A stretch of DNA of 64,000 nucleotides from Glebionis coronaria (lineage: Eukaryota > Streptophyta > Magnoliopsida > Asterales > Asteraceae), in assembly GCA_025667525.1 (NCBI GenBank), contig CM046878.1, forward strand, positions 93,635,237-93,699,236. Reading direction: 5' to 3'. A program made the translations under genes and the position numbers. A model generated the notes under the pieces. It had not been told where the DNA came from, searched no databases, and saw only the letters and a list, made by a program, of their open reading frames with translations. This document shows, in pieces, positions 13,015 through 23,670 of this stretch (its first letter is position 1; each line of letters starts with the position of its first letter).

Positions 13015-13301
13015 TTTATATAAAATAGCAACAAAGCGGGTACGGATTCGGGTAAACGGGTACGGGTAAACGGGACGGGTATTAGTAGAACCCGTACCCA
13101 TACCCGCGAAAAAAAGAACATTCAAACCCGAACCCCGTATCCAAACCCGCCAACACGACTTCGAACCCGACCCAACCGGTTCGGGTTTCAGACGCTTTTG
13201 CCGTCCCTAACCTACTCGTTCTAACTTGGCTCATTAGTATTTTAGTAACATAAAAAGTTTTGTATTCATATGTAAAAATTATTGGTGTGTGTGAAAATAT
13301 A

Positions 13302-13545
13302 CTCCCTTCGTCCCTAAATAAATGTCACTGTTGACTTTCTAAGTCAATCATTTTCAATTTTGACCTTAAATTATCGTGTATGTGTTATATAATACTTGAT
13401 ACAAATCATATGAATGAATTGCGTTTTAAATATATTTTCATTAGTATAACTTTCACCAAATATTATATAATACAAACAAAATAATTTACGGTCAAAGTTT
13501 AAAAAAAATTACTCCGAAAGTCAAACGTGAAAATTAGGGACAGAG
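13302..13545. mobile_element. Stowaway-like Tc1/mariner MITE
   Basis: It begins CTCCCTTCGTCCCTAAATAA and ends TTAGGGACAGAG, imperfect terminal inverted repeats of the familiar plant CTCCCTCCGTCCC type. TA is duplicated at 13300-13301 and 13546-13547. Length is 244 bp with no coding capacity. It lies between the hAT element and the Mutator-like element. Confidence 0.85.
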
Positions 13546-13619
13546 TATATTTTTTCAGGGGAGGTTAATATAAAATTGAAATTAGGTAATACAAAGAATA
13601 AGAAGGGTGATTAGTTATA

Positions 13620-16434
13620 GAGATGAGATCCTTATAGAATATGCATCAAAAAAAGAAGGAAGGAAACAATCTCAATCATCTATTCAAGTTCCATCTAATG
13701 GTTTATATTAATCTTTTTAAATTTAATTTAAAAACCCATTTTCATCCTATTTCTTAAAAATTAAATATCTCTCAAACCGTTAATCGTTACGAAAAACTAA
13801 TTATACCATCGCGACGGGAATTAAGTTATCTTTCTATAGATAGGCACTTCTATACACTTTCGGCAAACTTTTTTTTTTAAAATTTACGCATAAAAAATTA
13901 CATGTGATTCTCGAAAAATTACATGTAATTTTCGAAAATTACGTGTAATTTTTTTGGCGAGAATTTTTAACACTGTAAATCGTTAACTTTTGTGTGAATT
14001 ACATGTAATTTTTGTAATAAAATAGTTTATTAGTGTTAAATGCAAATCAATGTAATTATGTGTAAATTACATGTGATTTTTGTAATAAAGTGGTTAGTTA
14101 GTGTTGAATAAAAATTACATGTAATTTTGTGTGAATTACATGTAATTTTGCTCAAATCACATGTGATTTTATAAATAATTACATGTAATTTTGCTCAAAT
14201 TACATGTGATTTTACACAAAATTACATGTAATTTTGCTTTAAATCACATGTGATTTTATAAATAATTACATGTAATTTTGCTTTAAATCACATGTGATTC
14301 ATGTAGACTCACATAACTTTACATCTAACTTTCGTCCCATTTGACGCGTTAGTCTTTTTTTTAAGTTACATGTTTTGATAGATTTTTATTTTCAACTTTA
14401 ATACCAATAATCTAGAAACCAAGTAAATCACATGCGATTCGTGATAAATCACATGTAATTCGTGGTAAATCACATGTGATTCGTGGTAAATAACATTTTC
14501 TCTCCATTCCTCACATCATCCATCCTTCCGAAGTGGTCTTGTGATCCATGTATGCTATCTAAAGTGGTCTTTTGATCCATGTATATTATCTTGTGATCCA
14601 TGTATGATAATTACATGTGAATTTGCTTGCATTACATGTAATTCGTGATAAATTACATGTGATTCAAACAAAAGCACATGTGATTCATCTAAAGTGGGTT
14701 TGTTAGAAGAAGTTAAAGTTTTGAAATGTTTGAATCACATGTAATGCAAGCAAATTCACATGTAATTATCATCGAATTACATGTGATCCAATGCAAGCAA
14801 AATCACATGTAATTATCATCGAATTACATGTAATTCAAGCAGACAATTTAATATATTAACAAGATTACATGTGATTAAAAAAATCACATGTGATTCATTT
14901 AAAGTGGGTTTGTTAGAAAAAGTTAAGGTTTCGGAATGCTTGAATCACATGTAATGCAAGAAAAATCATATGTAATTATCACCGAATCACATGCAATTCA
15001 AGCAGAATTACATGTGATTCAAACAAAATCACACGTAATTTAGAAGCCAATTTGTTTTATATATTTTACATAAATGAAAACATAATACGTGATTAAAAAA
15101 AGGGCAAATAACATAAAAAGGTACTCATCTTATGTCAAAATTCAATTAAAGGTACTCAACTTTTTTTTTCTCAATTTAAGGTACCAATCTTTTTTCTTGT
15201 TGCAATGTTGGGACAATAACAAACTTAAAGGTTATATATTAACGACCGTTTACTTTATTATTGCATCGTTAGTCCTTTACATTAATAACACTTTATAAGA
15301 AACTTAAAATTTGTTTTTTTACAATTTTAGACCGTTTTTCACCTTTTTCGTCTAATTTTTTCCGTTTTCGTTTGTTTTTAATCAAACCAAAAAAACGGAC
15401 TAAAACGATTAAAAATCGAATGAAAACGGTAAAAATCAAACGAAAAAGATAGAAAACGGTCTAGAATTGTAAAAAAAACGAATTTTGAGGTTATTATAAA
15501 GTGTCGTTAATATAAATGACTAACGATGCAATAATAAAGTAAACGGTCGTTAATATATAACCTTTAAATTTGTTATTGTCCCAACATTGCTACAAGAAAA
15601 AAGATCAGTACCTTAAATTGAGAAAAAAAAAGTTGAGTACCTTTAATTGAATTTTTACATAAGATGAGTACCTTTTACCCTTAAAAAAATCACATGTGAT
15701 TCATCTAATGTGGGTTTGTTAGAAAAAGTTACGGTTTCGGTATGCTTGAATCATATGTAATGCAAGCAAAATCACATGTAATTATCACCGAATCACATGT
15801 AATTCAGAAGCTAATTTGTTTTACATATATTTTTTTGGGTAAAGGGGACTCCACCCCGGTAAAATGAACATATTTTATATTAATGGCAACAAACATTTTA
15901 ATATATTAACAAAATAACATGTGATTCAAACATTTTAATGTAATTCACATAAATCACGTGTGGTTTTAAAATAATAACGAAAATATTTTTGTCATTTAAT
16001 AGACGGTTATTTTCATATACTTTTAACGATTTTACAATGTTGAAATTCTCGTCAAAAAAAATACACGTGATTTCACAAATCGCATGTGACGTTACAAATT
16101 CAAATGTGATTTTTAAAATAATTAATCAAACATGAGTTTTCGAGAATTACATGTAATTTTTTTGAGAATTACATGTGATTTTTTTACGAAATTTTTTAAA
16201 AAAAGTTCGCCGAAAGTATATAGAAGTGCATATCTATGGAAAGATAATTTAATTCCCGTCGTGACGGTATAATTATTTTTTCATAACGATTAACGGTTTG
16301 AGAGATATTTAATTTTTAAGAAAATAGGATGAAAATGTGTTTTTTTAATTAAATTTAAAAAGATTAATATTGGATGGTAAAGATTGCTTCCTTTGTTCTT
16401 TTTTGGATGCATGTTCCTTATAGAACTTTTCTCA
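13620..16434. mobile_element. Mutator-like non-autonomous element with palindrome arrays
   Basis: A perfect 9-bp duplication, TTAGTTATA, flanks the element (13611-13619 and 16435-16443), and the unoccupied paralogue has the site once (62252-62260). Long, imperfect terminal inverted repeats align for well over 200 bp; shared words include GCATC, AAAAAAGAA, AAACCGTTAA and CATCGCGACGG versus CCGTCGTGACGG. Between the arms, dozens of copies of a short palindrome occur at irregular spacing in the classes TTACATGTAA and TCACATGTGA. There is no transposase. A second, foldback MITE is inserted at 15102-15680. Length and TSD size match the Mutator superfamily; the family assignment beyond that is inference. 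Confidence 0.85.
15102..15680. mobile_element. Foldback MITE (Mutator-like), nested
   Basis: This is an almost perfectly palindromic element: the left half (GGGCAAATAACA, GGTACTCATCTTATG, then TTAAAGGTTATATATTAACG and so on) returns as its inverse in the right half, ending TTTTACCC. A 9-bp duplication, TTAAAAAAA, lies at 15093-15101 and 15681-15689, although its low complexity weakens that evidence. The ORF at 15089-15298 is just one arm. The RNA would form a hairpin of about 250 bp per arm, a plausible small-RNA source. Confidence 0.8.
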
Positions 16435-17218
16435 TTAGTTATAACCAACATCATTTTGCATCGGTGTTATCTATGGCTGCGATGACTCAGTTTTTTTCCC
16501 CAATCCAGGGATTGCATCAGATCTCTTCAATAGAAAGTAAGTGAATATCAATTTGTTGTTTATTAATTGTGTTTAGATAATCCAGTGATTCAAAGTTCTG
16601 TATTTCTATATGTGCTTTTGATGCATAATCTTTCTTATATATTCATTTTTGATATAGATGATCTACATGCGGTGTCAGCTTTTGATGCATGATCTGTCTT
16701 ATATATTCATTTTTGACATTTTGGATCGATCTATTTCTTTGGCAGCAGGCAATCAGGATGTGGTCCTAACATGATCATTGTTCATAGCATTTCGAGTTAC
16801 GTACACATGGTAAAACCCATATATGTGCCTTTGTCATGTCACCTATTCAGCCTTTTGCGCCTTCAACATATTCACCATGCGCCACATATTCAGCCTTTTG
16901 CGCCTTCAACATCAACATCTCCTCATAATCTTCCATCTCACAGAATGATGTCATGTCACCGTGCGTCCTTCCCAACCTCTCAGTCTCCACATCTTCAGCA
17001 AAATCATAAATAAAACCCCAACTTGTTCATACCCGGCCTATGTGTTCCTCATGACTTGTGTTACAATGAAAATGATATTTCAATGGAGACGGACAGATCT
17101 GTGGTGGTGGCAGACATAACAGTGATGACAGGTTGACATGGTGATGGTGGTAGAGGAGTAGCCAGAGGCGGGACTGAGTGTTGTTGGCGAGGGTTGCCAG
17201 TGGCGGGGTAAGTCATTT

Positions 17219-17477
17219 AAAACCATTTTCAAGGACTGAACAGACGTTCAGTGCTTACACGGTTGGGACACAGTTTTAAATCCAGACCTTGTTAAAGGCC
17301 CATGGTCAATAAAGGAAGATGTAGAGCTCATACGACTACTACAAAAATATAGAGCACATAGTCAAACTAATCAACTAGAAATTTATAGTGATACTAGCGT
17401 TGTTGTAATGTTTTGTGATTGTGAAGAAATTGGAACTTATGTATACAGATTAAGAAAAAGAGTAGGATATATGTAAT
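17219..17477 (+). pseudogene. MYB3R-like (R1R2R3-MYB) fragment, left copy
   Basis: The reading frame from 17225 gives FKD, a stop, then TDVQCLHGWDTVLNPDLVKG and PWSIKEDVELI. This is the R1/R2 junction of plant three-repeat MYB transcription factors, where the family has DRTDVQCLHRW, then a leucine-asparagine-proline block and KGPW. The CGA to TGA change (17237-17239) breaks it, and the conserved R is G. After about 30 codons the MYB match ends, either at an exon border or by rearrangement, and the frame stops at 17475. Only part of two repeats remains, so it cannot be a working DNA-binding domain. The same fragment recurs near 63.0-63.3 kb. Confidence 0.7.
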
Positions 17478-17697
17478 GGAGAGTGTTACATAATAAATTT
17501 GTTTCTATGGTAGTTTTGTTAACTTTTTGATAATCGGCGTTCTATTCGTATCTCATGCGTCGCTTATGTTTTCCCTATTTGTACTCTTATGTTTTCAAGT
17601 TGGTGTTTAATTTTATTACCATTATTAAGCATCCAGCTGAACATGTCACTTTAGTATTCAAACTGACATAAACCGCCACGTACAGTAGTGTACTCTT

Positions 17698-17928
17698 ATG
17701 GAGGCACCTTGGCGACTTTCACAGAAGGTTGCTGGTTGTGCAATAGGTTCAACCTATGCATCAATAAGACCAAATGATAGTGATATGGCATATATTAATT
17801 ATTATCCCAGCCATTCTATTCTTCAGGTAGCTCGCAACCAAGGTTTTGGGTGGCAGATCCAGAAAAAAAACAAAGGTGCCGTACAGCAATTTTGCAACGA
17901 ACTCAGCATTAAAAGGCATGTTTTCTAA
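17698..17928 (+). other. Unrecognised ORF in the duplicated unit, left copy
   Basis: A 76-codon ORF starting MEAPWRLSQKVAGCAIG and ending FCNELSIKRHVF. The right-hand paralogue (63491-63766) shares both ends but is in a different frame in the middle because of an indel and an inserted stretch. That pattern does not suggest selection for a protein. It could be a remnant exon of the same parent gene as the MYB3R piece. No domain is recognised. Confidence 0.3.
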
Positions 17929-18170
17929 GCGTGGTTGCATAATATAAAAATGGCGACGCAATTTATGCTACTAGGCTATTCTCAGATCATGAGTTCATGA
18001 CCGGGGCTTTATATAAAGTATCTTAAACTTTAAATTTTCCAGATCCTTTACATATATGAAACCGGTCTATTATGTATAATGAAAAAAACTAAAGAAGCAT
18101 TTTAATTTCCATTGGACCCACCATAAATGGATCGAACAAGTGAGCCATTCTCCATCTCCAATTTCCCAAA

Positions 18171-18642
18171 CTGTTTGCCAAAAGAGTGAGATCCGAAGAG
18201 ACTACCAATAACCGAACCACCTTTTCGCAGATTTAGAAGAGTTTATACATTTTAATTCATGCTCGTTGTTAGGGGTGAAGCCAGGATTTTAAGTTAAGGG
18301 GGCCGAATCGCATTCTACTTAAAAAACAATAGCCGATTTTTTTTTTAAATGTAACTTATACTTTTAACCTAGTTACGGAGTATTATTTAAAGGTTCACTT
18401 TTAAGTTATTTTTGGGCCTAGTTAGTGTACGACAATAAACAAAATGCATCATAAACAAAAAAGAAAATTCAGAATATTTATTTCGATTCATAATAATAGC
18501 TTACTTGAAAATTGAAATCTTAAGTTGGATGGAGATTTTAGAAAACATTATTAACATTTCACACAATTGATGCTAAACAAAAAAAATTTGATTCATACAT
18601 ATCTCATACCAAAATGATACTAAATAATATGAGTAAAATTAT
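18171..18642. other. Repeat debris with the junction segment (18465-18566)
   Basis: Around 18269 the sequence TAGGGGTGAAGCCAGGATTT resembles a common plant hAT-type terminus, but no matching end was found. Positions 18465-18566 match 61696-61811, where the same sequence precedes rather than follows the duplicated unit. Confidence 0.5.
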
Positions 18643-19335
18643 TTTGTATACCATATTTATCATGGATACCAAGTGACTCATCCCACCATCCATCCTCACC
18701 ATATCTAATAAATGAGATTAAAAGTATTTAACTATTTCACTTATTTTTTAAAATTTAAATATCTTTTAAACCGTTAAGTGTTAAACGGGAAAAAATATAT
18801 CATCGCGATGAGCATTTAATGAGCTTTCTACAAATAGGCAATATGATATACTTTTAAAGAAAAAAAAATCATTTTTTTATTTGCGTAAAATATCATATAT
18901 GATAATAGTATTTTATCATATATGATATTACTGTTATATTACAAATTATTACAGAATCATATATGATATTAGTTTATATCATATATGATAAGTATATCAT
19001 ATATGATACTAGTGTTACTATCATATATGATATTTAGTATCATATATGATAGTTTTCGGCAACGAAAAAAACGAAAAAAAACCCGTAAAAAAACGTAAAA
19101 AAACGAAAAAAAATAATTTGTCAAAAGTATATCATATAGCATATCTGTAGAAAGATAATTAAATGGCCGTCGTAATGGTATATTTTTTTCTAATAATGAT
19201 TAACGGTTTAAAAGATATTAATGTTTGAAAAAAAGTAGAAAATTGGTTTTTGCTTTAATCTTATTCATTGAATTAAAATAGAAATGAATGATAGAGATTA
19301 GTTCTTTGGTATCCAAAATAAAGTTTGATATCAAA
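18643..19335. mobile_element. Second Mutator-like element with ATCATATATGAT palindromes
   Basis: The ends share inverted blocks (TTTAT..TGGATACCAA on the left; TTGGTATCCAAAATAAA on the right). The sub-terminal arms are clearly homologous to those of the element at 13620-16434: AAACCGTTAA, CATCGCGATG, a TCTAC/TAGGCA block, and on the right AAAGATAATTAAATGGCCGT and GATTAACGGTTT. Instead of ACATGT palindromes, its interior (about 18890-19050) repeats ATCATATATGAT at least seven times. I could not resolve a clear 9-bp target duplication. There is no coding capacity. Confidence 0.65.
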
Positions 19336-20119
19336 TTAATTTAAATCAAATAATATATATTGAAGTTTGCAAAGTATTGAAAAAATAATTTTAAAGGTAA
19401 ACAAGTAAGGCTTGAAACTTTTGAAAAAAACAAAAACACAGCTGAAACTTGTTAATAAAATACTACCTGCATAGTACAAGTACTCGTCTAAGAGAGAAGG
19501 GTACCATGACGTAACACCTCAAAATTTTGGTCCCACAGCCGTCACATCTGCGCCACATCACACCAACACAACTAACAAAAATATCTCTCACTCACAACAC
19601 ACCCAACCCCTATTCACTTGGGCCCCACTACTATCTTTTCTTTTTCTTTTTTTAATTTTCACACAAATTTAAATTCATTTCACTTAAATTAAAATTACAA
19701 AAACTTAAATAAAAATACAATTTTAAACTAAAAACGTTTTAAAAATTTATAAAAATTATAAAATTTTAACCAGAAAATGTTAAATACCAAACCCCATGGG
19801 TAAAAATTGTAAATATAATTAAAAAAATATCCACTCCACCAACCCCACTCCACCCATCATTTCTTCTCCTTCTTTGTTTACCAAAAAACACACACACACA
19901 CACCTTTTCAAAAGAAAGAAACAAGAAGAAACAAAAAAAAAGAAGAAAAAAGAATAAAAAAATGAAAGAAAGAAGAAAAAACAAGGAAAGTCCTCGTCGT
20001 TCAGATTTTGATTTTCCGAAATTTGTATGGCGAAGAGGGGGTTGGGTGTGGCAACAAAGGACGACGAGACACGGCGAGCATGCCATGTCGTTCCGACGAG
20101 CTCCCCACCATCGTGACAC
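19336..20119. other. Low-complexity region
   Basis: AT-rich DNA with a (CA)n tract at about 19887-19903 and a long A/G-rich tract at 19911-19986. The overlapping ORFs at 19766-20119 (minus) and 19962-20213 (plus) follow these simple repeats and show no protein signature. Confidence 0.4.
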
Positions 20120-20748
20120 CTTTCTCTCTGTTAGCCTTAAAATATTGAGTCAAACAAGAATGCTCGGTCATATGTTTATTATGTATCGTATATTAGAACG
20201 TTGTAATAGGTAGTAGGTTAGTCGTGTATTACGGGCTTAACTTTAAGATAAGGTTCATTCATAAGTAACCAAAGCCCAAAAGGAAAGCCCGGCCCATTAG
20301 ACTGTAGTCCATAAGTAAACCCGCATGTGGGTGGACTATGTATACCCTTCCTAGCATGTTAGGAAGGGTGTTGGTCATTTCATTTTTTCACTCTCTAATC
20401 TAATCCTCCAAAAGTTCCAACCATTCTCTCTACTTTCTCTCTCTAGAATTCATCTATTTTCTACCTTTGTTTCTTGTTTAATCATAACAAATATATGGGA
20501 CAACAATCGGTATCAATCACCATGGGGTAGTTTTGTGATTGGGTGTTGTGTTTTCATTTGATTCGTTTGACTTGATCATTATTTCATCTCTCGAATTCAA
20601 GATTTTTTTTGTGTTTTCCATGCTCTAAAACTTGATATAAATCTTCTACATAGTTGTGGTAGGTATTTGGTTGCTTTTGGTTGGTTAAAATTACAGATTT
20701 CTTGTCAAAAATCTCATTTTTCTACCTAAAGTTTCGGAACTGCACAGT
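20120..20748 (+). promoter_or_regulatory. LTR-like promoter segment
   Basis: The segment has a TATA-like word (TATGTATAC, about 20338-20346), a perfect hairpin CCCTTCCTA-GCATGT-TAGGAAGGG (20345-20368), then CT-rich leader sequence (TCTCTCTACTTTCTCTCTC). About 400 bp later comes a TTCCGA array. The Gypsy LTR at 40934-42446 has the same order on its sense strand: TATA, ACATGT-loop hairpin, CTCTCT leader, TTCCGA array. This suggests a diverged LTR, but no ends or primer-binding site were found. Confidence 0.35.
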
Positions 20749-21012
20749 TATTCCGACGGAATTCTATTGGAAAAGGGTTTTATATTCCGACAGTCATTCC
20801 GACGGAATTCCATCGGAAAAGGGTTTCTTATTCCGACGGTTATTCCGATAGGTATTCCGACAGATATTCCTATTGTGTATTCCGACAGTTATTCCGACAG
20901 ATATTCCGACAAGTATTCCGATAGCATTCCGATAGAACATTCCGATGACACATTCCGATAGAACATTCCGATGCACATTCCGATAGAACATTCCGATGGA
21001 CATTCCAATGGA
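20749..21012. repeat. TTCCGA tandem array
   Basis: About twenty copies of a short word of the form ATTCCGA(C/T)(A/G)G at spacing near 10-15 bp, including TTCCGACGGAATTC and ATTCCGATAGAAC variants. Overlapping ORFs on both strands (20767-20961, 20794-21045) simply translate the array. Confidence 0.8.
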
Positions 21013-21049
21013 TATTTTGTTCGAGTACTTTTCAGACATAGCCACTATC

Positions 21050-22400
21050 TAGACTAGTCCCGGAACATAGTTTACACGAAGATTAAAAAAAATAGTTTTT
21101 TGGCGGGAAAACCATAGTAAAATTTATTTTTTCCTAGACCATTTTTAGGCCATCTAAGCTTCGATTTCAAATTTTGGCGATGCGAAAAAATTTTCGACCA
21201 AAAAATTCAAATTTTCGGACCAAAATTTAAATTTTTAGGCCAAATTTCAAATTTTTAGGTTTTATTTTTCGTTAAAATTTTCATTTTTCAAAATTTTTCC
21301 CTACTATTTATTGGCTATTTCTAACTCGATGTCAAATTTTTGTAATTCAAAAATTTTCGGCTTACCGTTTTGTCGGACTAAGGAATTTATTGTCGGACTG
21401 AGAAAAATAGCAATTTTCGGAATTTCAACAACAACTCAATCACATCATATCTACTTAAGATTCGAAGTCACTTCATCAATTGAGACACCATCATCATGGA
21501 AAAAAGCACTGAAAAACCAAACGTATTCTTTAATACCAAAATGATTAAAAGACAAACATAATTAAAAACTGCATCTTCTACCCGTAGCTTCATGCCTTCA
21601 TCTACCATTAAAAACGAAATCTTCTTCAATTAGCTCTAAATCTGATGCCCAAAAAATATGATTAAAAAAAGTTATTCGGATGAACTAGTTTCACCTCTAT
21701 TTACCTTTTTCTGGTATAGCTGCCGACGAGAGACTGGCATTATGTACGGAAAACCACTCATCTTGTGATTAAACAGTTGCACGATTACGAGAAAACCCCC
21801 CATCGTATCTCATTCCGAGATCCCTCAGCATTAAGTGGATTTTCTGCAACCGATGTGACAGTTTCAATATTAGAGGTTAAAGAATCAAGTGTGATGTGTT
21901 GTTTAGCGTATGATGCTATTGGCATTGGCTACAAAAAATTAGATGAAATGGTTGACTCTCTCACCTGTCACCAATTTTACAAAGGATATCTTGAATAACA
22001 AAAATCACATAACGCGTTTGAGACAAAATCCTTGCACGAAATTATTTCTAAAATCTCTAAATATAAAGAAAAGTCTTGTGTTGACAGCAAGGACAAAGAT
22101 GCCCAATGTCGTAATGATGCCATTATAACTAGCTCTTCTTAATCGTATAAAGAAAGAATTAAAGAATGTGGATGATTAGAAGGTGGAATGTGAAAACGAA
22201 ATGGAGATTTCACGGACTGAAAAAGTTCAGTTTGACAAGCACTATTGTGTAGCCAAATTAATGCGAAAGAATACTGAATTTTGCGTGCGTGAGGCTCAAG
22301 CGAGTATCGAGGAGTGGGAGAAGCTTCATAATTAAAGAGTGGACTTAGTAAATCTTACAAAGGAGAAATTATCAAACCTTAAAATACAGTTTCCAAAACT
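21050..22400 (+). pseudogene. Unrecognised decayed coding remnant
   Basis: From about 21715 a frame reads DWHYVRKTTHLVIKQLHDYE and so on to 21998. Further short frames follow to about 22390, including a charged coiled-coil-like stretch (EAQASIEEWEKLHN then, after a stop, TKEKLSNLKIQFPKLL). Multiple stops and at least one frameshift interrupt it. 21050-21700 holds no clear gene. I do not recognise the family; it could be an old transposon ORF or a captured gene. No terminal repeats were found. Confidence 0.3.
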
Positions 22401-23066
22401 TTTATATATATATATTGCGTAAATGTAAACTTATAAAATACAAAAACTAGCAGATTCACATGTCTAGAGTGTTTTTAGGCCCTAAAAGTAACAAAATTAC
22501 CTCTTAAAATACATGGTTTCTTATATTGGAATGTTTTAAAATAAAGTCATCTCCAATGCATCAACCTATGTTGAGTATAACACATTACCACATCATTGTG
22601 TAACTCTATTAGATAAAATACCCACAATCCATTGAACCTTGCATGGTTTAATCGATTTCACGTCACTATTTTCTCTAGTCTTTATAAATTATATCTTTGT
22701 ATATATACAATAACTTTCGTATTGGAAATAATATTATATAATTTAGAACCCACCCTTTATAGAAATTTTCTTTTTAGATACACTATCTACTTTCTATTAT
22801 AACAAATTGGAAATACAAAAAGGCCCCACTGCAAACGTATAAACAAGATACAAACAAAGATGAGCGACTATTTAACGTATGAGGCCCACAATGGTAATAA
22901 ACGGCAAGCTAGCGGTTAAAATTTTCATTTAGACGAAGGGATGTGGATACCCTAAGCATATCAAAGAAAAACATAAATTATTCTCAAATAATATGTCATT
23001 GTCTACCTAAGAGTTTCAACGATTTAATATTTTTTTTCCATCTATGATGTAATTGCCACCTTAAAT
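22401..23066. other. AT-rich DNA, no gene seen
   Basis: No ORF, repeat boundary or structural motif stands out. The 5' end of the CACTA element probably lies here or just downstream, but no CACTA terminus was found. Confidence 0.4.
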
Positions 23067-23143
23067 GAGACCGGTTTTTAACAAATTAACTGGTCTCGAT
23101 ATGTTTTTATATAAAGACCGGTTTCTAACAAATTAACCGGTCT
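23067..23143. repeat. Paired ACCGGT hairpins, possible CACTA sub-terminal repeats
   Basis: GAGACCGG..CTGGTCTC (23067-23097) and AGACCGG..CCGGTCT (23115-23143) share the same spacer, A-rich AACAAATTAA. Two such units lie upstream of the TNP2 gene. CACTA elements carry sub-terminal inverted or direct repeats bound by their TnpA-type protein, which is a reasonable role for these, but it is inference. Confidence 0.4.
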
Positions 23144-23670
23144 CCTTTTTCAGAAAAAAAGCCGTTGCCATCTGTAGAGCTGCTGTTGGCTCGATTTACA
23201 CACAAATAACCTCATTTATTGCCATTTTTAACACACAAACACATACTCATAGTCCTTTCAACAAAAAATATCATTCAATGCTTTCAAAGGTATTAAATAC
23301 ATCTTATTTATCACATTTTTATTTACTATTATGCATCATTCTTGTAGCTAATTTGTTTCTTTAAATATTTCATATGTATAGGGTCGTTGTTTGCGGATAC
23401 CATTACTTACAACTCGTTGAAGTAAGGTATTATATCCAGCTATCTTCAACCAACCTTATATAATTATCTAGTTTAACACCCATCGAATGTCAACCTATTA
23501 GAGGTTGATCTAATATTTCCCGAATTAGGACTAGTTTTAGATCACAATAATTTATTTAGGATGTGAATGCCTATTTTAAGATGGAGTGTTGTTTTAGAAA
23601 TAAAACGAATACCATTTTTCCCATACTCCTATTAGTATGCTTTTATACGTATGCTTAAAGAGTTAGGAGG

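Larger units (their letters stand above)
8066..13209. mobile_element. Non-autonomous hAT element split by a Helitron
   Basis: The left end is TAGGGATGGCAACGGGT (8066 on); the right end is TTTTGCCGTCCCTA (to 13209), giving TIRs TAGGGAYGGCAA. A perfect 8-bp target duplication, ACCTACTC, lies at 8058-8065 and 13210-13217. Without the Helitron (8505-13014) the element is about 634 bp and non-coding, rich in GGGTACGGGT / ACCCGTACCC words repeated in both arms. The short ORF at 7996-8229 spans the left end and is not a gene. Confidence 0.88.
16444..18170. repeat. Duplicated unit, main segment (pairs with 62261-64000)
   Basis: This matches 62261-64000 closely, with scattered substitutions and small indels, and the match runs off the right end of the window. 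It carries a MYB3R-like fragment and an exon-like start at 16474 (ATG followed by a GTAAGTG donor-like site near 16539). Relative to the right copy, it has a short tandem duplication around 16850-16910, where the words ATTCAGCCTTTTGCGCC are repeated. The ORF at 16771-17013 is not conserved in the other copy. Confidence 0.85.

Noticed and set aside
13890..16190. Many short palindromic repeats, considered as a CRISPR array
   Set aside because: Spacing is irregular, there are no constant spacers and no cas genes, and the region is inside a plant Mutator-like element.
19766..20213. Opposing ORFs of 117 and 83 codons
   Set aside because: Both are driven by A/G-rich and CA-rich simple repeats; neither shows a protein signature.
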